Origin: JAMZMI01 sp049115715
Lineage (GTDB): Bacteria; Bacteroidota; Bacteroidia; Cytophagales; Cyclobacteriaceae
NCBI GenBank assembly: GCA_049115715.1
Contig: JAGDZQ010000007.1
Coordinates: forward strand, 1-64,000
DNA: 64,000 nucleotides
Direction: 5' to 3'
The translations under genes were made by a program, and so were the position numbers. The notes under the pieces are model-generated. The model worked only from the letters and a program-made list of their open reading frames with translations, did not search any database and was not told the origin of the DNA. Positions 9,274 to 16,857 of the stretch are shown piece by piece; within the stretch, counting starts at the first letter, position 1, and each line of letters begins with the position of its first letter.

Positions 9274-9969
9274 ATGTATGATAGGTTGACAATAGGGACT
9301 TCCATCTCTGATATAGAGAAACGTTTTGAAGCAAAAATGGAAGAGAGTTTTACGGCAACTTACAATGCTGCTCCTTCCCAAAAACTCCCAGTAATTACAA
9401 CAGAAAAGCCTAGCACGATTCAGCTTTTCTATTGGGGGATTATACCTACACTTTCTAATAACAAAGCAGTAAGCCCGCGACTCATCAATCTTCCCGCAGA
9501 AACTGCATTGAGCAAACCCATGTACAAAAAAGCGCTGAAATCTAACCGATGCTTAATCTTGTCCGATGGGTTTTATGGATGGAAGCAAGTGAGCAAAAAA
9601 CAAAAAACACCCTATTTCATATCTCCCTCGGATGGGATACCTTTTGCAATTGCAGGGCTATGGGAGGAGTATGAGGATTTTGAAGGAAGAGTTTCTAAGA
9701 CATTCAACATGATAACTCAGCCTGCAAGTGAACCGCTTGATTCGATTCAGCATGATTCTCCCTTGCTCTTGAACAAACAATCCTCGGATATATGGCTTTC
9801 AAATGATTCAAATGAGGATAACATTCGAACTATTCTTGAAAAATATCATCATTTTACGCTAAATTACCACCCAGTAAGTCCTCTGATTAATAACTTGAAA
9901 ATATACGATCAACGTTTGATCGAACCCACCCAGCCATCTGACCAGCATGGCAATTACACTCTATTTTAG
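9274..9969 (+). CDS. Degenerate SRAP (YedK/HMCES) family protein
   Basis: SRAP proteins shield abasic sites in single-stranded DNA by forming a thiazolidine link through Cys2, with Asn, Glu and His helping. This 231-residue protein keeps the fold signatures (TYNAAPSQ, YWGIIP, RLINLPAET, SDGFYGW). Two key residues are changed, however: position 2 is Tyr (M-Y-D-R, not M-C-G-R) and the Glu of GFYEW is Gly102. Asn72 and His160 remain, and the HDRMP segment is reduced to HDSP. Both main changes are one transition from the expected codon (TGT to TAT, GAA to GGA). It may be an inactive relative, a binder that does not crosslink, or a protein with altered chemistry. Confidence 0.8.
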   Translation: MYDRLTIGTSISDIEKRFEAKMEESFTATYNAAPSQKLPVITTEKPSTIQLFYWGIIPTLSNNKAVSPRLINLPAETALSKPMYKKALKSNRCLILSDGFYGWKQVSKKQKTPYFISPSDGIPFAIAGLWEEYEDFEGRVSKTFNMITQPASEPLDSIQHDSPLLLNKQSSDIWLSNDSNEDNIRTILEKYHHFTLNYHPVSPLINNLKIYDQRLIEPTQPSDQHGNYTLF

Positions 9970-10010
9970 TTTAGTGAACTACAATTGTTGAAGTACTTAT
10001 TTAATTAAAT

Positions 10011-12110
10011 ATGATTATTCGTAGAAGGAAACTCAAAGTTTATCAAGTGACCTTGATCTCTCTAATTGGTCTTTTTCTTACAACCAACTTGCATGCTCAA
10101 AAGGAGGAAAAAATATATAAAAATGCTTTAGAAGCATTTTACGAAGAAGATTTTGAAGATGCGATTGTCCTATTTAATGAGGTGATCGATATCAATTCTA
10201 AATATAAGGACTCTGACTACCGACTAGAATTGTGCTCGCTTCTAATAAAAGAAAACAGAGAGCGGCCACTGGATCAAATTTTATCTTACTCAGAAACCAG
10301 AGGAAAGAAAGACAAGTTTTACAACTACTGGATAGGTAGGGTCTATGCAAATAGGTACATGTTCCCAGAAGCTGTGATTGTATGGAAAAAATTCCTCAAA
10401 CAAAAGGCTTATAAAAGCAAAGAGATCGTAGAAGAAACCAAGGATTTTATCAAAGAAACGAAAAAGTTGGTGGCGTTTTTTGATAACCCCGATAACTACG
10501 AAATCCATCAGTTAGAAGCACCAATCAATACTAAGTTTGGTGAAATGAGTCCCGTTTATTTTGAAGGAAAGAAAGAACTTATATATGCTTCTTCTCAAGA
10601 TTCTAGAAATGAAATTTATAAAATCTATCATAGTATTAGATCTGGATATGACTGGTCTGAACCTACCGAATTAACTACACTTGGAAAGTTTGAAAAGACG
10701 AATGCCAATGTCGAAGTTGTAAACGAGGATGGAAAGCTTTTTATGTTTCATGACAAAAAAGAATCATTGACCTTTAGTGAACCTACTGAAGACGGATGGA
10801 GCGCCCCTAGGGAATTTGACAGCCACATATCTTCCAAAAATCTCGCTTCTCACTTCTTTATCAACACACATGAAGACAGAATTATATTCGTAAGTAAGCA
10901 TAAACACGATGGTCTGGATCTTCATGAAACTTTCAGAGATGCCAATTCTGGAAAGTGGTCCAAGCCAACCCCACTGCCTGGAATAATCAACTCTTCTTTT
11001 GACGAAGAAAGTCCGTATTTATCTCCCGACGAGCAAAAACTATATTTCAGTTCTACCAGACCTGGAGGTGTTGGTGGGTTTGATGTATACGTCTCAGAGT
11101 TTGACAGCAATTCTAAAACATGGAAAGAACCAGTAAATATAGGATGGCCTATAAACTCACCCGATGATGACCTTCATTTCAAGATGAATGATGATCAGGA
11201 GTCCGGCTACTTCATCTCAGATAGAATATATTCCAAAGGAGATTATGACATCTTCTTCTTTTGGGAAATCGAAAAAGCATATGTAGAAGGGCGAATCATT
11301 AATGCCTTGACGGATGAAGTCATTACATCCGGAGAAATTCGTTTTCACCCTTCACAGTATCTGGTTGAATATTTCAGATCTCAGATTGATGAGAAAGGGC
11401 GCTATAAAACTGAAATTATTTCGGACGAAAAATTTCAAGTAGAAATCATCAATGGCCTAGATACCCTTGGTGTAGATTTATATGAGATTCATGATTCTCA
11501 GGGTGAAACCCTGACTCATGTACAAGATTTCTATGCAATCAGTAAAACCGCAACTCCTGAGGAGATTAGCATCTACAAACAGAAATCTTTACTTGCAAAA
11601 CAATCCGTGCCAGCAAACGACATTGAGGCAACACCTGTTCAAAGTGTGCCTAGTGAAAAACCTGCCGTGGAACAACAACCGCTGAAGGAAGAACCTAAAG
11701 CAATTGCCAAATCAGAAAATACCGCAATCGAAAAAGTAGAGAATCTCGGAAGTAAATATCGTGTCAGCAACAAGGCGATTTTAAGAAACATCTATTTTGA
11801 ATCTGGAACCGCTCAACTCACAAATGTGTCTGATGAAGTTTTGAACAGCCTTTTAAACACAATGAAAGGTAACACTTCTCTTAGAATAGAAGTTGGCGGC
11901 CACACAGACAACATTGGGGAAGAAGATGTGAATATGTGGATGTCTCAAAACAGAGCTGAGGCAATCAAAAAGTGGCTGGTCAAAAATGGCATCAATAAAA
12001 ATCGGATTATCGCGAAGGGTTATGGTGAATCAAAACCACTTGCCTCGAACGATGATGAGGAAAATGGGCGTGAGCTAAATAGAAGAATTGAGATTTTGGT
12101 TATTGAATAA
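10011..12110 (+). CDS. PorE-like OmpA family protein (TPR, PD40 propeller, OmpA)
   Basis: A signal peptide ends near residue 30 (LHAQ). Then come a TPR-like helical part (about 32-150), a propeller of PD40/WD40-like units (about 165-425; ESPYLSPDEQKLYFSSTRPGGVGG is the clearest blade), a carboxypeptidase-regulatory-like domain (about 427-505), a Pro/Glu-rich linker and a C-terminal OmpA domain (590-699) with a GGHTDNIG motif for binding peptidoglycan. This order matches PorE, the T9SS component thought to anchor the machinery to the cell wall, but many paralogues share it, and this one lacks an obvious lipobox. It is followed by a close paralogue without the OmpA domain. Confidence 0.85.
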   Translation: MIIRRRKLKVYQVTLISLIGLFLTTNLHAQKEEKIYKNALEAFYEEDFEDAIVLFNEVIDINSKYKDSDYRLELCSLLIKENRERPLDQILSYSETRGKKDKFYNYWIGRVYANRYMFPEAVIVWKKFLKQKAYKSKEIVEETKDFIKETKKLVAFFDNPDNYEIHQLEAPINTKFGEMSPVYFEGKKELIYASSQDSRNEIYKIYHSIRSGYDWSEPTELTTLGKFEKTNANVEVVNEDGKLFMFHDKKESLTFSEPTEDGWSAPREFDSHISSKNLASHFFINTHEDRIIFVSKHKHDGLDLHETFRDANSGKWSKPTPLPGIINSSFDEESPYLSPDEQKLYFSSTRPGGVGGFDVYVSEFDSNSKTWKEPVNIGWPINSPDDDLHFKMNDDQESGYFISDRIYSKGDYDIFFFWEIEKAYVEGRIINALTDEVITSGEIRFHPSQYLVEYFRSQIDEKGRYKTEIISDEKFQVEIINGLDTLGVDLYEIHDSQGETLTHVQDFYAISKTATPEEISIYKQKSLLAKQSVPANDIEATPVQSVPSEKPAVEQQPLKEEPKAIAKSENTAIEKVENLGSKYRVSNKAILRNIYFESGTAQLTNVSDEVLNSLLNTMKGNTSLRIEVGGHTDNIGEEDVNMWMSQNRAEAIKKWLVKNGINKNRIIAKGYGESKPLASNDDEENGRELNRRIEILVIE

Positions 12111-12158
12111 CGTAAACATTCGTCGTTCATTTCGAAAAGATTTCCGAAATTGGCAAGT

Positions 12159-13670
12159 ATGAAAATCCGATCTCATTCTCGACTCGTCATTTTTGCATTC
12201 GTTTCTATCTTTTTTTCTTTCCTTACAAAAGGCCAAAATCTTCAAAAGATTTATCAGGAAGGTGAAAAAGCATTGAATAGTGAAGACTATAAGAATGCTC
12301 TGGAGAAGTATCAAGAAGTATCCTTTTCCTATCCTGAATATGAAGCTACAGAATATAAAATCGAGCTTTGTAAGGCGATGAGTGATGATGAATTTCCGAT
12401 CGATTCATATTTGAACCTTGAGCAGAAATATGCGGGTGATGAGTACTATCACTACTGGTTATCTAAAATCTACATGTCGAGGTACATGTTCGAAGATGCG
12501 TCGGCCACTCTAAAAACTTTTCATCAACAAATTGAATACTCTGGAAATACCGAAGATCCAGAAATTCAGCAGTTAATTGAAAGAACCAATCATCTGATGT
12601 CGTTCTTCGACAACCCCGATAATTACGAAATTCATCAACTAGAATCTCCAATAAATTCTAGTGGAGATGAATTGTCTCCAGTCTATTTCAAAGAAAAAAA
12701 TGAGCTCGTCTTTGCCTCTTCAAGAGGGTCGGTTTATCCGAAAATTTACAACATCTATTATGCTAAAAAAGATGACAATGGCTGGGGTTCACTTACGCAG
12801 GTAAAAAATATAGGATCATTCACTGAGTCAACTGCTAATGTAGAAGTTGTAAAGGATGGAAAGCTTTTTATGTTCCGGGAGGAAAACGGAGGAGACCTGT
12901 ACTTTAGCAGAGCAATTGGAGACACCTGGTCGTTACCAATTGAATTTGACAGCAGAATATCAAATAATCATCTCCACTCTCATTTTTACATCAACGAGCA
13001 CGAAGATCGAATCATCTTCGCTTCTGACGAAAAAGGTGCAGGTCTTGATCTATATGAATCTTACAAAGATCCGGGAAAGGATAAATGGACAAGGCCTGAA
13101 AGTTTTTCAGCTGACATCAACACTCCTTACGATGAAGACAGTCCGTACCTTTCTCCAGACGAAAAGAAGCTCTATTTTGTATCCAACAGACCGGGCGGAG
13201 TTGGTGGAAAAGACGTTTATGTAAGTGAACTGGATCTTGAGCAATACAAATGGTCTGAACCAAGGAACATGGGGTGGCCGGTGAACTCTCCGGATAACGA
13301 ATTCCATTTCAAAATGGATGAAGATCAAACTTCAGGATATTTTGTTTCTGATAGAATCCACTCCAAAGGCGAAAATGATATCTATTTTTTCTGGGAAGTG
13401 GAAAAAGTAAACATTACTGGCAGACTGGTGGATCAAGAAGGAAAACCAATGGAAAACGTTCAGATCCGTTTTCACCCTTCTCAGTATCTCGATGAATACT
13501 TTCACTCTACTACCGACGCGAATGGGATTTATTCAACTAAAATAATCTCCGATGAGGTGTTTAAAGTTGAAATACTTCAGTTTGGAAGAGTGATCCACAA
13601 TGATCGATTTGAAGTTCATGATGCCAAAGGAGAGGCCATAACTCACCATAAGGATTTCAGGATTCAATAA
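12159..13670 (+). CDS. PorE-like paralogue lacking the OmpA domain
   Basis: This protein (503 residues from ATG 12159) is a tandem paralogue of the preceding gene. Both share a signal peptide, a TPR-like part, the near-identical junction FFDNPDNYEIHQLE, the propeller blade SPYLSPDEKKLYFVSNRPGGVGG and the regulatory-like domain (IRFHPSQYLDEYF). It stops where the other continues into the linker and OmpA domain. The frame is open from TTG at 12150, but ATG 12159 directly precedes the basic start of the signal peptide and is preferred. Without OmpA it cannot grip peptidoglycan the same way and may pair with the longer protein. Confidence 0.85.
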   Translation: MKIRSHSRLVIFAFVSIFFSFLTKGQNLQKIYQEGEKALNSEDYKNALEKYQEVSFSYPEYEATEYKIELCKAMSDDEFPIDSYLNLEQKYAGDEYYHYWLSKIYMSRYMFEDASATLKTFHQQIEYSGNTEDPEIQQLIERTNHLMSFFDNPDNYEIHQLESPINSSGDELSPVYFKEKNELVFASSRGSVYPKIYNIYYAKKDDNGWGSLTQVKNIGSFTESTANVEVVKDGKLFMFREENGGDLYFSRAIGDTWSLPIEFDSRISNNHLHSHFYINEHEDRIIFASDEKGAGLDLYESYKDPGKDKWTRPESFSADINTPYDEDSPYLSPDEKKLYFVSNRPGGVGGKDVYVSELDLEQYKWSEPRNMGWPVNSPDNEFHFKMDEDQTSGYFVSDRIHSKGENDIYFFWEVEKVNITGRLVDQEGKPMENVQIRFHPSQYLDEYFHSTTDANGIYSTKIISDEVFKVEILQFGRVIHNDRFEVHDAKGEAITHHKDFRIQ

Positions 13671-13717
13671 ACTTTCGTATCTTAATTGGTGTTAAGATAA
13701 CGCTAAACACCCCTAAC

Positions 13718-14725
13718 ATGTATCGATCCAAAATAAGTGGAATAGGGCACTATGTACCTGAAAACGTAGTTACGAACAAGGACTTGGAGGCTTTCATGGA
13801 AACCTCAGATGAGTGGATTCAGGAGCGCACAGGAATTAAAGAACGCAGATGGATAGATCCTAATTCGGATGACATGCCTTCCACCATGGGTACCAAAGCG
13901 GCAAGAGTTGCAATCGAAAATGCTGGACTCACCCCTGATGATATTGATTTCATCGTCTTTGCTACTTTGAGCCCTGATTATTATTTCCCTGGCCCTGGAG
14001 TGCAGGTTCAAGAGCAGCTTGGCATAAAGGAAGTTGGCGCTCTGGATGTTAGAAATCAATGCTCGGGATTTATATACAGCCTCTCCGTAGCGGATCAGTT
14101 TATAAAAACGGGGATGTATGAAAACATCCTTGTGATTGGTTCGGAATATCATAGTGGAGGATTGGAAAAATCTACGAGAGGACGCGGCGTGACGGTTATT
14201 TTTGGAGATGGTGCTGGAGCTGTCGTGGTTTCCAGATCTGAGGACGACAGCAAAGGAATTCTCTCCACACATCTACACTCGGAAGGCAAGCATGCAAAAG
14301 AGCTTGCTCTAATCGGGCCGGCTACAAGCAGATGGGTAGACACAATCATGGATGAAAAAGATCCGAATGATCTTAGTTATTACCCTTACATGAACGGGAA
14401 CTTTGTGTTCAAGCATGCAGTGACAAGATTCGAACAGGTAATTAATGAAGCATTGGAAGAAAATGGCTTTGCTTCCTCAGACATAGACATGCTGATCCCA
14501 CATCAGGCGAATCTTAGAATCAGTCAGTTCATTCAAAGAAAAATGGGCTTGTCGGATGATAACGTATATAACAACATCATGCGATACGGAAACACAACAG
14601 CTGCTTCTATACCTATAGCTATGAGTGAGGCATGGCAAGAGGGTAAAATTCAAAGTGGAAATATGGTATGTCTAGCCGCTTTTGGCAGTGGTTTTACTTG
14701 GGCTTCAGCATTGATTAAATGGTGA
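13718..14725 (+). CDS. Beta-ketoacyl-ACP synthase III family protein (FabH-like)
   Basis: FabH-type thiolases condense an acyl-CoA with malonyl-ACP to start fatty acid chains. This 335-residue protein keeps the catalytic triad: C115 in NQCSGFIY, H262 in PHQANLRI and N292 in YGNTTAAS. The C-terminal GSGFTWASALIKW is typical. Bacteroidota often carry several FabH-like paralogues, some serving secondary products, so this need not be the main fatty-acid enzyme. The stop overlaps the next gene's start by seven bases. Confidence 0.88.
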   Translation: MYRSKISGIGHYVPENVVTNKDLEAFMETSDEWIQERTGIKERRWIDPNSDDMPSTMGTKAARVAIENAGLTPDDIDFIVFATLSPDYYFPGPGVQVQEQLGIKEVGALDVRNQCSGFIYSLSVADQFIKTGMYENILVIGSEYHSGGLEKSTRGRGVTVIFGDGAGAVVVSRSEDDSKGILSTHLHSEGKHAKELALIGPATSRWVDTIMDEKDPNDLSYYPYMNGNFVFKHAVTRFEQVINEALEENGFASSDIDMLIPHQANLRISQFIQRKMGLSDDNVYNNIMRYGNTTAASIPIAMSEAWQEGKIQSGNMVCLAAFGSGFTWASALIKW

Positions 14726-15315
14726 AAAAAGAACCTCCCAGTGAAAAGGAGCTTGAGGTTCTACAGGATCGAGAATTTTTCTTAATCAAAGATTCTATTT
14801 CAAAAAAAACAATCAGTTGCTTATCCGAAATTGAACAAGCACTCAAAGTAGAAATCAATCAGTCTTCATCCGTTTTTCCATCCAATGCTTTTACTCAATC
14901 TGGAAAAATATCCAAGGGCGAAAATTATAGAGGTCTTCCCTACTTTGTTTTGGACTACCCAAGGCTTTTCTCTAAGAAAGAAGTTTTTGCATTTAGAACC
15001 ATGCTCTGGTGGGGAAATGAATTCAGTTGCACATTACACATTGCGGGAGATCAACTAAAGACAATTCGAGATAACGCTTTCGAAACAATAAGACAAGAAT
15101 CCTTCTACTTCTGCGTTTCTAATAGTCAGTGGGAACATCATTTCGATTCTTCGAATTATACTTCAGCGAATGAATTAAGCGTCAATGAAATGAGGCATCA
15201 TATGAACACCAATGGTTTCATCAAAGTAAGCCGAAAAATAAGTCTTCAAGAATGGACTGCATTTAAATCATTTACTTTGGAAAGTTTTGCCCGATTTTTG
15301 CAGATCATAAACTAA
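14719..15315 (+). CDS. Unknown protein coupled to fabH-like gene
   Basis: I do not recognise this 198-residue protein. It has no signal peptide or membrane span. It is rich in aromatic and charged residues (RTMLWWGNEF, YFCVSNSQWEHHFD) and looks like a compact cytoplasmic alpha/beta protein. Its start overlaps the fabH-like stop by seven bases (ATGGTGA), so the two are probably co-translated, and the following gene starts two bases after its stop. The context suggests a link to acyl metabolism but the sequence itself gives no function. Confidence 0.7.
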   Translation: MVKKEPPSEKELEVLQDREFFLIKDSISKKTISCLSEIEQALKVEINQSSSVFPSNAFTQSGKISKGENYRGLPYFVLDYPRLFSKKEVFAFRTMLWWGNEFSCTLHIAGDQLKTIRDNAFETIRQESFYFCVSNSQWEHHFDSSNYTSANELSVNEMRHHMNTNGFIKVSRKISLQEWTAFKSFTLESFARFLQIIN

Positions 15316-15316
15316 T

Positions 15317-16630
15317 ATGATTCAAAGAGTATTAATTCCATTTCTATTCCTTCTCTCAACGCTTCCAGGCTTATCTCAAAACAATATTTATGAGGTTTTG
15401 GGTGTACCTAAAGATTCTGTCAAAGATGGCTACTATCAGGTAAAATATTCCACCGGCGAGCTGATGATGAGAGGAAAAATGATAGACAAGCTGCAACAGG
15501 GAGTTTGGAAAAGCTTTTATAAAAATGGTGAAATAAAATCGTTCTCAAACTACGAAAATGGATTGAAAGAGGGGGTTTCAAGAAAGTTTGACCGATTTGG
15601 AATCACTATTAATCAAGCCACCTACAGTCAGGGAAAATTGAATGGTACCTATCAAGAGTACTATGACAATGGTTCATTGGCACTAAAAGGCAAGTACGAA
15701 AATGGGCTCAAAGAAGATAAGTGGATTGAGTATTTTCCTGACGGATCAATCAACTTCAGGAAATTCTATAAAAGAGGACAGGCTCATGGAGAATGGACTT
15801 ATTATTTCTCCTTTGGTAGGGTTAGAGCTATTGAGAATTATGAAAATGGCGTTGAATCTGGCTCTTGGAAAATTTATCATGAGAATGGGCGTATTAAGAA
15901 AATCTTCAAGTTTTCGAGTGGACTACTAGAAGGTGCTTATTTGGAATATCATATTAACAGTAACAAAAGTGTAGAAGGACAATACAAACTTGGCCTGAAA
16001 ACCGGGGCATGGACTAGCTATTATGACAATGGACAAGTCTTTTCTACTGGCCTATACAAAACCGATCTCAAAGTCGATGAATGGAAATACTACTTCCTTT
16101 CTGGAGCAATAGAATCAGAAGGTCTATTTATCAATGGTTTAAAATCCGGCCAGTGGATATATTATCATGAAAAGGGCGGGCTCAAAATGATTGGAAGTTT
16201 TGTCAGCGATGAAAAGGATGGGCTCTGGGGACTATTTTATAGGAATGAGCAGCTTAAGCAAGAGCAACAATGGAGTTTCGGAAGCATTCGAAATGTTACA
16301 CCTTTCTATTCCATACAAGGCGAAGAATGGGATGCCGGCACTCTTGAAAATGGAAATGGAACACTAATCCAATATTTTGAAAATGGTACCATTTCATCAT
16401 TCGCCAGTTATAAAAATGGTTTAGCAGAAGGAACAGCTCGTTTTCACTATCCTAACGGAAACCTGATGGAAACTGGCTCATTGAAGGAAGGAATAAGAGA
16501 CGGACTATGGAAAGAATATCACACCAATGGGAACATCTCTTCGCAAGGTCAATACAGTAATGGAGTAAAATCAGGGAATTGGAGCATACATGATGAAAAT
16601 GGCAGAAAAATAAATTCACATTCGTTTTAA
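15317..16630 (+). CDS. YwqK/MORN_2 repeat secreted protein
   Basis: This 437-residue protein has a signal peptide (MIQRVLIPFLFLLSTLPGLSQ). The rest is about a dozen repeats of 22-24 residues in the MORN_2/YwqK pattern, for example NGxxxxxGxYxNGLKxGxWxxYYxNG. Databases often label such proteins as YwqK family antitoxins, but that name comes from a distant Bacillus protein and nothing here points to a toxin. In Bacteroidota these are usually envelope proteins of unknown role. It starts two bases after the previous stop. Confidence 0.8.
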   Translation: MIQRVLIPFLFLLSTLPGLSQNNIYEVLGVPKDSVKDGYYQVKYSTGELMMRGKMIDKLQQGVWKSFYKNGEIKSFSNYENGLKEGVSRKFDRFGITINQATYSQGKLNGTYQEYYDNGSLALKGKYENGLKEDKWIEYFPDGSINFRKFYKRGQAHGEWTYYFSFGRVRAIENYENGVESGSWKIYHENGRIKKIFKFSSGLLEGAYLEYHINSNKSVEGQYKLGLKTGAWTSYYDNGQVFSTGLYKTDLKVDEWKYYFLSGAIESEGLFINGLKSGQWIYYHEKGGLKMIGSFVSDEKDGLWGLFYRNEQLKQEQQWSFGSIRNVTPFYSIQGEEWDAGTLENGNGTLIQYFENGTISSFASYKNGLAEGTARFHYPNGNLMETGSLKEGIRDGLWKEYHTNGNISSQGQYSNGVKSGNWSIHDENGRKINSHSF

Positions 16631-16669
16631 TAGAAACAATTGATGCTACATTGAAGTTTATAAAAAACA

Positions 16670-16849
16670 ATGAACTTTTTTACTAAGAAAACTCCAAAGC
16701 AAATTCTTGAAGAAAAGTATAGAAAACTGCTTCAAGAATCTTTTAAACTGTCAAAAACAGATAGGCAAGCCAGTGATTTGAAAGCCAAAGAAGCTGATGA
16801 AGTTGCCAAAAAAAATAGATCGCTTATCAGTTGGTTAGTAAAAAAATAG
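16670..16849 (+). CDS. Lacal_2735 family small protein
   Basis: This 59-residue frame begins MNFFTKKTPKQILEEKY and continues RKLLQESFKLSKTDRQASDL. The pattern of an N-terminal FxKK, then EEKYxxLLxEexxLSxxDRxxSD and an AEEA-like stretch, matches the short helical Lacal_2735 (DUF6435) family of Bacteroidota. That family usually has 50-60 residues and no known role. It lies 39 bases after the YwqK gene and ends nine bases before the convergent NTPase gene. Confidence 0.75.
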   Translation: MNFFTKKTPKQILEEKYRKLLQESFKLSKTDRQASDLKAKEADEVAKKNRSLISWLVKK

Positions 16850-16857
16850 AGGAGTCT

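Noticed and set aside
15317..16630. Reading the YwqK-type protein as an antitoxin with a toxin partner
   Set aside because: It is a secreted repeat protein and neither neighbour resembles a toxin.
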